This document shows positions 1 to 11,728 of a stretch of DNA of 64,000 bases, piece by piece. The stretch comes from Haematobia irritans (taxonomy: Eukaryota; Arthropoda; Insecta; Diptera; Muscidae): positions 78,090,003-78,154,002 of the forward strand of contig NC_134398.1 of NCBI RefSeq assembly GCF_050003625.1, read 5' to 3'. The position numbers and the translations under genes are program-made. The notes beneath the pieces were generated by a model. The model worked only from the letters and a program-made list of their open reading frames with translations. It did no database searches and was not told the DNA's origin. Within the stretch, counting starts at the first letter, position 1. The number at the start of each line of letters is the position of its first letter.

Positions 1-1111
1 CAGTAGGCAATGAATATAAGCACATTTCATAAAGGTAAGTACACCCAGAAAAAAGTGACCACTTCTTTAAGTTAAAATGAACTCATTGTGAAGAAAGTTG
101 AACTTCGTATAGCGCTAAAGACATTTTTATTTGTTTGAACGATGTGATTTTGGTAGAAATTAGGTGGAATGCATTCCATACATTAGTTAACATTTTCCTA
201 TATTTATGTACCACTATACTACAGAATGAAAAAATTTAACTGAATTGAATTCATATATGGAATGATTATGTTGCACTTTTTTCATTTATTTGGACAAATC
301 TTACATATTTGTGGTAAACCTTTTACTTAAAAATTAGAACTGCTTACCTTCGTTTTTAAATACAGTTTTATTTATTTATATAGGCATTTTTCTTCAATAA
401 AATACATGTTTTATTAATATATTAAATATATTTATTAAGAATCAACAGCATCGACTGGCCTTGAAATATTAGTTTATTCCACTATTTCCAATTTCCATGT
501 AATGTTGCCAAGTGTAAAACGTAATGGTTGTCTTCTTCTTGTTCCTTTCACTTTTAATAAGATGCTGCGTAACGATTTTGTCCTCCTTGTACAATTTCAA
601 TATCTACAAATATAAAAAATCATAAACCAATTTGTTCACAAAAGGTTAGCGTCACTGTATGAATGTTACCTGATAATTGAAGATAACAAAATGAAGACGA
701 ATGAAGGGGTTGTTATTCTGTTGCTGTTTTCTTTCTTTATACACCATCACGAACATAATTTTTTCTCACTAATTTAAAATAACAAATATTTTATATATTT
801 TATTTGTTATTTATTATATTATTTTACTATATTATTTTTTAACAATCTCTCCGTATACCATAACAACGCGATTCCAACTAAAAAACAACCCACGCGGAAA
901 CATATCGATTACATCGATGACAGGTATCGATTACAGGTAGATAAAAGAAATATAGGAACATTTCCTATATTCTAACAAGTGTGTTTCCTTTATTTCCTTG
1001 ATTTATTAATTCAACCGTCGAACGGAACAGACGTGTTTTTTTAATAGCGGATAAACTCATCGTAATAGGTACCTACTAAGAATTTCAAGTGTGGTGGGAT
1101 ATTACGCCACC

Positions 1112-2304
1112 ATGCAGCGAAATTCAAAGTCATCCACTGGGTTGCTAACTTCAGGGCCCAGTGGAGTTATAAATTCGGGCAATGACCAAGAGTTAGGCCC
1201 AATTAGTCGACCTGTAGACGGGTCGACAGGTGGCGACACTTTGACAAGTCGTACTTTTTCTAAGGCAACGACATCAAAAGGAGGTAATCCCTCACGAAAG
1301 AGATTCAAGGAACGCAGAAATGCTTTGTTTATCCTAAAGAAGGATCAGTCGACCCAAGCACGCTGTCGGATAAACAAAGCGATTCCTTTAAATGGGCTCA
1401 AGGAATTCTTGAGGCTGGAAAAAGGGAACGATCGCCGGATGAGCTGCCATCCTCCAAAAGGGATCAAAGATCGTTTGCCTCAGTTGCTAAAGACAGCCTT
1501 GTGATGGCTATCATTAATAAAGGAGCATTGGGCGGTATGCTTCCAAAGCAAAAATGGGGGGAAATTGAGAATGCTCTGTCTGTCGTCTACTCACAGGTGG
1601 TGGAAAAGTTTCCCGGTCCAGATCCTCGACACCAAGAGGCTGGTTGGTATCAAGGACGAATTAAGCTAGTCGCATTTGAGGACCAGAGGTCTATAGAATG
1701 TTTTAAAGCTGCTCTGATACTAATTGGTGAAGTTTGGGAAGGAGCTGCTCTATAGTTAGTCGAGAAGAAAGACATACCGGCTAGACCTAGAGAACGTGGA
1801 TACCTGCAAACCCTTCTGACCTTGAATCTATTTAAATAGACTGTAATGATGCAATCCAGATCTTCCAACAGCTGATTGGAAGGTTGGCCGTGTGGATGGA
1901 CCAAGACGGCATGCAGTGTTTATATTGAACACTCAGTCTTTGCCACATCTAGCAAAGTCTCAGGGCCGTAACATTATGGCTTTCATTATATCCAAATGAA
2001 GGTATATAAAAACGATCAGCTAAAGGATTCAGAAATGGACAAGCTTCTGTCTGAATCAGAAGTAAGCGGATCCTCTTGCGAAGTCGAGGAAGATACCAAA
2101 GTTGAAGACAGTGATAGACACCGTATGCGAGAGGAGGTTTCTATTGCCTCAGAACTCACCAAAGTTGAACCTATGGTTATTGCGAGAGTCACCGAGATCT
2201 CTGAAGAGGACATTCTTGATGACTCGATTGAAGCGGCTGATGTGACGGTTGTTGAAAATCTCGATGGTCCTACGGATCCTCCAGATAAATCTTCATCATT
2301 GTAA
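1112..2304 (+). pseudogene. LINE ORF1 (Gag-like, DUF4780-type) pseudogene
   Basis: Remnant of the nucleic-acid-binding ORF1 protein of the LINE. Its start ATG at 1112 is equivalent to that of the intact 408-residue ORF1 of copy 2 (32561-33787). Similarity continues to 2304, but the frame is broken: a small deletion near 1345 shifts it, a second segment runs 1501-1755 and ends at a stop, and a third acidic C-terminal segment is 1996-2304. The central part resembles the DUF4780-type domain of insect LINE ORF1 proteins (family assignment from memory). No CCHC zinc knuckle is visible, unlike Jockey or I-factor ORF1. It is not expected to make a functional product. Confidence 0.85.
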
Positions 2305-5300
2305 GGCTGCATGTGCTGCATTAAAAGTTCTCCTGATGAAAGGGGACATAGATATAGTTCTTATTCAAGAACCATATGTTTATAGAAACAAAATATGTGA
2401 ATTAAGTACTCCGGGGCTCAAACTATTGCAGTATACCGGTAACGATGTAAATCGAGCCTGTATAATTGCTAAAAACGAACTCAACTTGTTTCTGCTTCCT
2501 TCAATGTGCAATACAGACACTGTCGTTGCCAATTTAGTAATAGCCAAATGCAAATATTGGGTATCTTCGGTCTACATGGGACATGACAGGGAGATGCCTC
2601 CATGTGCCGTTAAGACCTTAGTGGAGGAGTCACTGAAAACGATGCGATGCATCATAGTTTATGGGGAAGTAGTGATACTAATGCAAGGGGAGAGTCGCTA
2701 ATAAAGTTTATTTTGCGTACTAATCTGGTAGTTTGCAACAAGGGAGATGCCCCAACCTTTGTCACTAAAAACAGGCAAGAGGTTTTGGACATCACCTTGG
2801 CCTCGCAAGAACTGAATGAAATGATATCTGAGTGGCAGGTTTTAAGTGAACACAGCTTCTCAGATCATCGCTACATCAGTTTCAAATTTGATGTTCATAT
2901 CACCAAGACCATATTTCCGCCAAATGTTAGAAAAGCTGACTGGAATAGGTATAGGGAATCGTTCAATATGATGATACCGGAAATACCAGAGACAAATATT
3001 AGAAATGTGCAAGATATCGAAACACGCAGTGGAGCGGATTACTAAGGCCTTCAACATCTCACTGAAAGCTGCATGCCCTAGAGGGATGCCAAGAGGGCAA
3101 AATCGACCACCATGGTGGTCTACGGAATTAAATAATATGAGGAAATTCTGCAGGAAGCTCTTTAACAAGGCAAAGTCCACCAGAGACCCTGAGGACTGGG
3201 ACGCTTACAAGAAGAATCTGAGAGGATACAAGCGAGAACTGAGAAAGGCTCAGCATAACTCTTGGAATGATTACTGCAGCAGTATTGAGAATACGTCCGA
3301 GGCTTCCGGACTACGGAAGTTTCTAGCATCCACCAACTCCGCTCCAGGTTTCATTAAAACATCGGAGGGCAATTGGACAACGTCCAGTGAGGAGACGCTG
3401 GAGGTACTATTGGACATACACTTTCCTGGAAATCAGACCGTTGAACCATGTACTGGCGGTGCCACAGTTGCTCAACGGTCGTTTCCTGTCGAGGAAATTG
3501 TATCGGAAACTAGAATAAGATGGGCGCTAAATAGCTTTGGACCATTCAAATCCCCCGGACCTGATGGAATTACTCCGTCGGAGTTACAAGCAGTAACTGA
3601 CAAAATTATCCCCTGGTTGTCGGCGATATATAAAGGATGTATCAACTTATCATATATCCCAGGAAAGTGGAAGGAAACAAAAGTCGTTTTCATACCTAAA
3701 GCGGGAAAAGTCTCTCACTCGAGGGCGAAGGATTTCCGACCAATCAGCTTATCCTCATTCCTACTTAAGACTCTGGAGAGGATGATAGATATTTATCTTA
3801 GAACTAGCATCGATTCAAGGTTGTTCTCTAAACGATAGCATGCATACTCGAAGGGCAGGTCTACTGAGACCGCACTACATGAACTAGTCAGCTTTATTGA
3901 AAGCTCACTATCTGTCAAAGAATACACAATCGTGGCGTTTCTAGACATCGAAGGGGCGTTCAATAATGTCCATCCGAGCTCGATATTAAATGGACTGACA
4001 ACTCTGAATGTTGATCCATGTATACTCAGGCTGTTAGACGAACTGCTAATGAAGAGACGTATTTCAGCCACACTAGGACAAGCAAACATACAAAGGTATG
4101 TGAACAGAGGCACTCCCCAAGGAGGAGTTCTATCACCTCTTCTTTGGAATGTTGCTATAAATAACCTTCTTGTTACTCTAGAAAAAGAAAGGATAAAAGT
4201 GGTGGCATACGCAGATGATGTGGCTCTGGCAGTCAGGGGAAAATTCCCATCCACAATCACAGATATTATTCAGACGGCCCTCCGGATGACTGAGAAATGG
4301 GCGAAAGACAATGGTCTTGGGGTAAATCCTGCAAAGTCAGAACTAGTCATGTACTGCAAAGATCGCAAAACTCCCACGGTTAGGCCCATTTCCTTAGGGG
4401 GTATTGAAATTCCCTTTGGTGAGTGTGCAAAATACCTTGGCGTTATTTTGAACAGGAATCTGAACTTTAAGCTTAATATTGAAGAAAGGGCATGAAAAGC
4501 AACTGTAGCTTTGTACTCGTGCAAAAAGGCAATAGGAAAAAAGTGGGGACTAAAACCAAAAATTGTGCATTGGCTATACACGGCAGTGGTTAGACCTATA
4601 ATGGTATATGCGTATGGCGTGTTTGTGTATATCAGGCGCATTCAGTAAGACAGGAACAAATTCCCTTAATGCCTATTGCCTTTAGACATTTTGGCCAAAC
4701 AGTCAGCTGCAACAACGGCTGTGCGGTTGCGCGAGCTATCGCTTTGGTCGGAAAAAGTTACGGTCACAGTTCGATCCACAAAATAATACAGATGTGCCTA
4801 ACGTAGTGGATAACACTTTGGCGAGTCCACTTTTCGACAAAAAGTTTGAGACTCTAATCCCCAACAGTGAGGCGTGGTGCACACAGACCCCGGGGAATAA
4901 AGAATATATAGATTTCTACACTGATGGCTCCAAATTGGATGGACAAGTGGGGTTCGGAGTATATTCTAATGATCTGGAACTTCGAATAGCGAAAAGATTG
5001 CCTAATTACTGTAGTGGTTTTCAGGCTGAAATATTAGCAATAAGAGAGGTGGCGAAATGGCTGAAAAGTAATGTTCCAAAAAATGTGGGCATTAATATAT
5101 ACTCAGACAGTCAACCTGCAATAAAATCCTTGGACTCTGTGTTCCTTAACTCGAAAATGACCGGGGAACTGCGAAGCGGATGAGTTGGCAAGGCTAGGGA
5201 CTACCTTACATATTCCAGGGGAAGTAGAATTTGTTGGTATGCCCCTAGCTACCTGCAAGCTCATACTGAGAAGGCTGTTATGATGGCAAATGTTCGATGT

Positions 5301-5671
5301 TAAAATTGCAAGGGATGTAACGACACTAAGCAAATATGGCCCCATTTCAACTTAAATCGCACACTAGATATGCTAATGTTCTCGAGACGTCAGATATCAC
5401 TCCTGATATCTGCTATAACGAGTCGCTGCCTGATAGGCGATTTTCAAAAACTATTGGCGCGAAATATAATGACTATTGTATGAGCTGTCATGAAGCGGAG
5501 GAAAAAGAATCAATTAAACACCTCTTGTGTGAGTGTCCTGCATTTTGTGTAAAGCGCAAGCAACTTTTAGGAGCATATAGCTTCCGATTACTGGCGGATC
5601 TGGAAAACGTTAACTTAAGCAGTCTGCTAATGTTTTTGGAACAATCTGGTTGGTTCAGCGAAGAAAAATAA
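2264..5671 (+). pseudogene. LINE ORF2 (endonuclease, reverse transcriptase, RNase H) pseudogene
   Basis: Decayed ORF2. Recognisable blocks in order are an AP-endonuclease N-terminus with the QEPY motif (from 2264), an endonuclease C-terminal part with SDH near 2862, RT blocks including GTPQGGVLSP near 4110 and YADD near 4210, an RNase H start (FYTDGS) near 4913, and a C-terminal Cys/His segment near 5480-5535. The frame is broken by a deletion of about 27 nt near 2645, a frameshift near 3020, stops at 3836 and 4493, a deletion near 4610-4630 that removes the RT-to-RNase H linker, and a deletion of about 115 nt near 5155 inside RNase H. One useful point: at the position where copy 2 has its only stop, this copy keeps a Gln codon. 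Confidence 0.88.
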
Positions 5672-6270
5672 TCGAGAAGGTTCAGCGGTTAAAACTAGAA
5701 GTGCCCATATGTAATAGGTACTTTTAGTTAATGTGGTATCACAATGGACTGAATAGTCTAAGTGAGCCTGCATCTTAATCGGGCTGCCACTTTAACCTAA
5801 CCTAACCTAACCTAAGTGTGTTTCCTTAAGTTGTGAAAGGATTGAATACTTCGTAGTACGAATGAACTAAAATATTTTTTTATGCCAAGTGTTATTCGTA
5901 TGTATGATAAGCTTTCTATAATAAAGGAAGTCAGTGTTATCGTTTTATAAGAAATTTTACTAAATTTGAGGAAACTTGGTTTTAGTTCGGCTTTTGTTTA
6001 TTTTTACGAATGCTTTGTTATCAGTGAATAAAATTTTCTTGTTCAGTAGTAAATTCTTGTACCCAGCGAAGAAAACAGTATTAGTAAAATTCCATGCCTT
6101 ATTCTAGTTAATGAACTATTCCTAACTGCTTTCAGTTTAGGATTTTTTTTACTGAAACCAGTAAATTTTATTACTTCACACAAAAATTTAACGTAATGGA
6201 CATAAAATGGCTAAACTAAATTGATAAACATTTTTTCCTTTAGTTTCGAAGGCACTTTTTTCTGGGTGTA

Positions 6271-6854
6271 CTATGTTCAGTTTTCATGCTGAAAACCATC
6301 TTGTTTTCACGGTTACTTTTTTTAATCAATTAATTTAGAAATATAAAATGTTTCACAATCAATGCCTTGTATCTTTTCCATCCATAACTTTACAAGACTT
6401 GCTAAAAATATAATCGTCTTCATATAAATTTTTGTACTTTTAATTTAGTATAGTGTACTCACCCTAAGAAAATTTTTGTTTTAAATACATTGAGAAAATG
6501 AAACTTTTACAATTTACTTTAAATTTACAGGGGGAGGTTATGAAATGAATATGAGGTGCCTTATTTTAGATTTGGAGAGGGAGGGAACCCCTTTTGCCGA
6601 AATTTGGAAACTTGGAGAAAAGTTCCCCGATTTTCTTGAAATGTACTCCATTTTTCGATATTTGATTGTCCCTTTTTGAAAAGAATAGATTGTATTCTAA
6701 ACATCTTTGATTTAAATGAAATTTAAACGATACGTGGGAGAAATTGACTAAATTAGGGGAGAAGGTGACTAACTTCAGAACGCATTATGGAAATCTCAAA
6801 AATGAGATACACTTTAGTTAACTTTTGCACGATGTAGTTCAATTTATGATGATT
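6271..6854. other. AT-rich spacer without recognised features
   Basis: Between the TIR element and a MITE fragment. I see no long ORF, repeat end or RNA gene. Confidence 0.5.
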
Positions 6855-7178
6855 TTAACTTTTTTTGTTTCAAATAGGTTAATAGATTAAACAGAGCAAG
6901 AATTCATAAAATGGTACAAATCATTTAAATTTTGTCGACAAAAATTTCAAATTCAATCTGAAACAAGTATGCATTTTTGAAAATATTTGAGGTCATACGT
7001 TTCAGACAAGCGTTAGAATCCATTAAAAATTATAAAAAATTATAAAAATTATTTATTTTACAAAATATCACAGAATTTTTTAATTTACATCCAAAACATT
7101 GAATTCGGATAACACCTAAACCTTCCGGATCCAAAAAGGACATTTGCATTACTTTTTTGGCGACGCTTTTTTTGCTGG
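6855..7178 (-). repeat. Fragment of the CCAGCAAAAAAAGCG MITE family
   Basis: Inverted and partial relative to the fuller copy at 48388-48961. Shared blocks include the terminus GCGACGCTTTTTTTGCTGG and the internal GGATCC-containing stretch. The other end is missing. The sequence from here to 7587 shows nothing else I recognise. Confidence 0.65.
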
Positions 7179-7587
7179 AATAGAATTTAAATTCAACACG
7201 GTACTAATGAAGGTAGTAGCAACGATTTTGAAAGACATGCCAGAGAAATGTATAGACGTCTCAAGTCAATTCACAATGATTTTTTGTTTATTTGCAGAAC
7301 GCATTCATCGTACTCAATTGTGAAGTCAAGTGATTAAATTTCTTTTTGAGGAACGTGACTTGCCGTACAAAACGTTATAATTTGCATTAAAAAGAGGCGT
7401 AAACGTACAGAATTTTATATTCCTATACAAATATATCAAAAGAAGGAAGAAAGAACACAAATTAATGATAATTTAAAAATCATTCCAGGAGACAAAGTGC
7501 CAGCTACGGTGTGCAAGCAAACTACGGCGCTGTGGTCGGACTTGAGACGTCTATACTTTTTTTTGGTCTATTGTCGAACGTATACTA

Positions 7588-8459
7588 ATGGGTGGTTAAA
7601 TTGTAAGGGCCGATGTTGAATGTGAACCACACCTAAACGCCAAGTTTTTTTCCGAATTTTATTTGAAATTTCTCTATTTCAGACTAACTCAATTTGAACT
7701 ATGGAGAGATACACAATCCAACAACGTGTTAAATGGTTCCAAGAAATGGCAACAGTGGATGATCAATTTTCGAAGAAAATCATCTTCAGTGATGAGGCAC
7801 ATTTTCACCTCAGCGGATTCGTCAATATACAGAATTGCCGCATTTGGGCGAATGAGAATCCAAGAGTGATTGTCGAAAAACCAATGCACCCACAAAGAGT
7901 GACTGTTTGGTGCGGTTTATGGGCTGGCGGCATCATCGGGCCGTATCTTTTCCAAAATGAGGCCGGTCAGGCAGTTACTGTGAATGGTGTTCGCTATCGT
8001 GAGATGATAACGAACTTTTTATGGCCCAAATTGGAAGATATGGATGTGGACGATATGTGGTTTCAGCAGGACGGTGCCACTTGCCACACAGCTAACGAAA
8101 CTATGGCTCTTTTGCGTAACAAATTCAATGGCCGTGTTATCTCACGTAATGGCGATGTCAATTGGCCACCAAGATCATGTGATTTGACACCGTTGAACTT
8201 TTTTCTTTGAGGTTATTTGAAAAAAAGGTGTACGTCGATAAGCCAGCAACAATTCAAGAGCTAAAGGATGAGATAATTCGGCACATTAACGGCATAGAAC
8301 CTCCATTATGCCTCAGCGTCATCGAAAATTTGGACCATCGGATGAAGGTGTGCCACCGAGGTCGATATTTTGTTCCATACATAATTGAGTAATACCAATA
8401 TATCATTATAAAATAAAATTACAATAATTTCCTAAATAGTTGAAATTTGAACCACCCTT
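7588..8459 (+). mobile_element. DD41D (rosa-type) mariner, internally deleted, copy 1
   Basis: Bounded by TA (7586-7587 and 8460-8461) and by related inverted ends (GGGTGGTTAAATTG at the left, inverse of AACCACCCTT at the right). It is about 872 bp and closely similar to 16289-17190. Both copies carry the same truncated transposase gene, so both descend from one deletion derivative. This copy has an additional loss of sequence near 8355-8365 before the 3' end. Confidence 0.85.
7701..8392 (+). pseudogene. Truncated DD41D mariner transposase, with a stop and a lost catalytic Asp
   Basis: Begins with an 11-residue transposase N-terminus (MERYTIQQRVK) joined directly to the catalytic region, so most of the helix-turn-helix DNA-binding domain is missing. 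FSDEAHF and FQQDGATCH supply the first two acidic residues. The third, 41 residues after the second, is Asn here (PLNFF instead of PLDFF), and the next codons run into a TGA at 8208-8210. The C-terminal part continues in another frame from 8207 to 8392 and has lost residues that copy 2 keeps. Family knowledge: mariners need all three acids, so this copy is catalytically dead. Confidence 0.85.
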
Positions 8460-8461
8460 TA

Positions 8462-9392
8462 TATGTGTCAAGATTAAAGTAAAGACATTTTTAACATTTG
8501 AATCGCCTCTCGCCAATTTTTTTTTAAATGAAAAATTTTGGGTCGAATTCGAGCGAATGCTTTCCTTTCGTACGAATTACAAGAAAAAGGCACACATGTC
8601 ATATGGTTTGGCGTTCCAGGCAATTCTATTGACTGAATTATATCTACAACTACAACAAGGAGATTGGCAATAAAATTGGCAATCACAGCCAATCAGTATT
8701 ATCTGTAGTCTAACTCGTTGGACGACAAATATGGTCATACATGGCTCACATTATAGCCGGTCTTATCCACATTTCATAGAAGATTTTCCAACTTATAAAT
8801 GTAAAACATTACCCATATCATGCCAACTTAAGCAATATAACCCCCATAATCACACTTGGAGCAAAATAATATATAATATTGAACGCTTGCATCAAGTGGG
8901 AGTAAATAATGAACGACATGGGAAATATGTAATGTTTGTGGCATTTGCAGGACAACTGTAAATGCCTCCTTTGTCAATTATGTTTGTGTCATTGTTTTTA
9001 TAATTTTTCATTTCCTTTTGGTACTGTTCAGTTTGTGGTATTCTTATCACATTTTTGTTTTCAGAACATGTTCCATGTTTGCAAAACGTGACTTGACAAA
9101 CACTATCTATGTGTTATTTCATACTGATTAAATCTCAGATAATATCGGTCGATTTAACATCAATTGATTTAAGGTCTGACATAGTTAGCTTGACCGCCAG
9201 TTGCGAATATTCTTTAATTCCTATTCAATTTTACCAAAGGAAGTTCACACTGGTCTGGTACTTGCCACACTAGATATGACTGATGCATGACATTTGTTTA
9301 ATTGACAGCTAATTATATTGTTAGAAAATACCTAAAAGTTGTTGCGTCTGAGTTTTTTTAGAAAGAAAGTTATTCGTGACGGCGTGCAAGCG
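8462..9392. other. Spacer without recognised features
   Basis: Only short ORFs with no recognisable similarity (the longest about 76 codons at 8731-8961). No repeat ends found. Confidence 0.5.
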
Positions 9393-9394
9393 TA

Positions 9395-10180
9395 CACCCA
9401 TAGAAAAATTATTACCATACGGTCTCAAAACGATACCGTACGTTATTGATAGTTAGCCAACCCCGTATGGTACAATAGCAATACCGAATGGTACAGCCGG
9501 TACGCAAAGCATGAAAGTACCTTTCGGTATTATGAAAGTACCAATATGGGAATGAAAATAATACCTAAGCGGTATTATTATCTATACCATAAAGGTATTG
9601 ATGTATAAACAGTGCGGTATTACCAAATAATACCTAATCGGTATTGGGTTTAATACGAACCCTGTATTAATTTTAGTAATACATATTTAGTTTAATAAAA
9701 CACACATAAAATGTATTTGTTTTTTTAATCTAATCATATCTTTGTACAAAGTTTTTCTCCCAATTCAGCTCCCTGTCGCACTTCAGTCACTGCATCCCTC
9801 AAGTCGTCTGTTGTTGTATTTGGATGGTTTTTGTATTTCAATTGCGCATCCAATTAAAGAAGGTTCGCATTAGAAAACTTTTAAAATGTTAAAATATATT
9901 ATATTTACCTTTACTTTGCTATATTCACAGAATTCATTTTTTCGGTAGTCATCTTATCCTAAAATATTGTTATTTACAAGCCACATGAAAAAATAAAGTA
10001 CCAAGGCGACCAATTATCGCAACGGCTACATATCATATGTTACGGCGATGCGATAGTTAATACCATAATAATACCGGATATAAAGTGGTATCAAAATAAA
10101 AAGGTAACGTGAACCAATTTTTTAATACCAAACAGCCACGCGAACTAATATTCCCAACCATGTAATGGTATGGGCAAGTG
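9395..10180. mobile_element. Possible TA-flanked non-autonomous element rich in GGTAT/ATACC motifs
   Basis: Left end CACCCATAGAAAAATT preceded by TA (9393-9394). Right end GGTATGGGCAAGTG followed by TA (10181-10182). The ends are only partly inverse to each other. Between them the pentamers GGTAT and ATACC recur many times, mostly in 9405-9680 and 10060-10180. There is no coding capacity. The boundaries are an inference from the TA flanks and CAC ends shared with other elements here. Confidence 0.5.
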
Positions 10181-10383
10181 TAGATGCCAATGACCGCTCT
10201 TTAATTGTTTTCATCGAGCTTCGAGTCAGGCATACATGCCGGTTGTAACCCATAAAGGAAGTTCACTTTTTTCATTCAGGACCTAAAAAATGCAAGTTGC
10301 ATACAATGTGAAAAAAGACATTGCAAGGGGAATTTAACAACTAATAAAGAAATTTGTGTTAACTGATATTCATAAACAAAAAC

Positions 10384-10537
10384 TGTAGCGTTTTTCCTCC
10401 ATTTTATTTGTGATGCCTAATACTTTCGTATTAGGCATCACAAATATACAAACTTATGATAACATATATAATACTGTGTTGCCTAATACGAAACTAATTC
10501 TTATTTGGAGCCGACAAATTGGAGGAAAAACGCTACA
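10384..10537. repeat. Inverted duplication with a perfect 19-bp hairpin
   Basis: 10405-10423 and 10428-10446 form a perfect 19-bp stem with a 4-nt loop (TTTC). Further out, 10384-10401 (CTGTAGCGTTTTTCCTCC) is the exact inverse of 10520-10537. The right arm is Tc1 coding sequence, so the left arm looks like an inverted copy of the transposon's own sequence. Confidence 0.85.
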
Positions 10538-10772
10538 GAGGGATAGGCCACAGCTTTGTGCTAAGACTGTCAAGCATGGAGTGGTCTACATCATGATCTG
10601 GGGATGATTTTTGGCTAATGGGCTAAGTCCACTGGATCGAATTAAATGCATAACGGATAGTTTCGTGTACAAAAACATTCTCGAGGATGTTATGTAACCA
10701 TATGCTGAATGGGAAATGTCGTCATGTTGGACGTTTCAACAAGATAACCATCCAAACGAGAAACACACAAAG

Positions 10773-11352
10773 TAGAGGTGTGCACGTGACACGAAATTGT
10801 CGTTACTCACGGAAATTTTCGTGAGTCACGCTGACGGTAACCACGTGAGTGTGCGTGATTAACCAACCAAATTTCGTGCGAGAGCTTGAGTCACGAAAAT
10901 AATATCTTCGTGAGTATGCGTGAGTAAACTCACGAAAATAATCCCGCTTACGAACATAAAATGCTTACGAGTTGAATTCATTTATAATTTTAGTGACATC
11001 CTAGGTGGTAAGAGTTTTATAACGCACTCGATTTTAACCATACTCATGTTTTCAGTCAGGTTCTATATGTAGGTTAGGTTAGGTTATGTGGCAGCCCGAT
11101 GTACCAGGCTCACTTAGACTATTCAGTCCATTGTGATACCACTTTGGTGAACTTCTCTATAGTTCTATAGGTAAATCACTCATAAGATTATTCGTGAGTC
11201 ACGAGGTTTTTCGTGAGTCATGACATTTAAAAGATTTTCGTGCGTGAGTGTGCGTGAGTCCTACCAAAAAATATCGCGCGTGAGTGTGTGTGAATAGGAT
11301 TTCGTGAGTGTGCTTGAGCGTGAGCAAAATATTACTCACGGGCACACCTCTA
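10773..11352. mobile_element. hAT-like MITE with CGTGAGT repeats
   Basis: Ends are TAGAGGTGTGCACGTGA and its inverse ...GCACACCTCTA. The 8-bp flanks are ACACAAAG (10765-10772) and CTTCAAAG (11353-11360). They match at 5 of 8 positions, which suits an old hAT 8-bp duplication. Both halves are packed with CGTGAGT/ACTCACG subterminal repeats. It splits the Tc1 relic and is itself split by the LINE tail at 11072-11162. Confidence 0.75.
11072..11162 (-). mobile_element. Severely 5'-truncated LINE tail
   Basis: About 91 bp, ending in CCTAACCTAACC on the minus strand, flanked by TTCTATATGTA (11061-11071) and TTCTATAGGTA (11163-11173), an 11-bp target duplication with one mismatch. About 75 bp match the 3' ends of the LINEs at 991-5813 and 28870-33901. 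The upstream part differs, so this is a related subfamily sharing the 3' tail. Confidence 0.8.
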
Positions 11353-11728
11353 CTTCAAAGTTTGTAAAAACGTGGTTTTCGCATTACAATATTAATGTTA
11401 TGTAGTGGCCTCCCCAATCACCGCATCTTAATCCGATCGAAATCCTTTGGTCAATTGTGGATAAAAATATAACTAAGCATAACTGTCATTGAAAATAAGG
11501 GATTCAGAAAAAAATTATGTTTTGTCATATACATTTTGGTACTTTGTTTCTATTAAGCCTCATAAAATGTATTTATTAAATAATTATTTTTTTCTGATAT
11601 ATTATTTAGAGTATACAAAATATAAATAATTTAAATAATCGCATTATTGTAACACACCTTTTGTTTCTTATGGAAAAATATTGAAAAGTTTATGATAGTT
11701 GCAAATGTTTTGTCCGATACTGTATATC

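Larger units (their letters stand above)
991..5813 (+). mobile_element. Non-LTR retrotransposon (LINE, I/LOA-like), copy 1, decayed
   Basis: A LINE inserted in the element at 42-6268. A perfect 14-bp target duplication (AAGTGTGTTTCCTT) lies at 977-990 and 5814-5827. It ends in CCTAACCTAACCTAACCT rather than poly(A). It is closely similar to the minus-strand copy at 28870-33901 but carries small and larger deletions (near 1345, 2645, 4610 and 5155), frameshifts and stops in both ORFs. The first roughly 18 nt at the 5' end differ from copy 2. RNase H after the RT points to the I/LOA/R1-like group; the clade is inferred. Confidence 0.9.
42..6268. mobile_element. TA-flanked terminal-inverted-repeat element, copy 1 (split by a LINE)
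   Basis: The left end reads CACCCAGAAAAAAGTG and the right end is its inverse (CACTTTTTTCTGGGTG). Both ends are flanked by TA (40-41 and 6269-6270), so a TA target duplication is likely. Without the LINE at 991-5813 the element is about 1.39 kb. A second copy at 56160-57464 matches it along its length and shows the uninterrupted sequence across the LINE insertion point. No transposase reading frame is present, so it is non-autonomous. The superfamily is not assigned; a TA duplication fits Tc1/mariner but is not proof. Confidence 0.8.
10502..11510 (+). pseudogene. Tc1-like transposase pseudogene, split by a hAT MITE
   Basis: Translation around 10570-10608 gives a Tc1-type segment (KHGVVYIMIWG) followed by a stop. 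More Tc1-like coding follows to 10772, including WTFQQDNHP, which holds the second catalytic Asp. Coding resumes after the insertion at about 11353 with a WPPQSPHLNPIEILW-type block, corresponding to the DD34E motif (PDLNPIE, with the Asp replaced by His here). At least three in-frame stops are present. The 3' end of the element may be near 11728, where TTGTCCGATACTG precedes TA. The N-terminal DNA-binding region is missing or replaced by the inverted duplication at 10384-10537. Confidence 0.75.
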
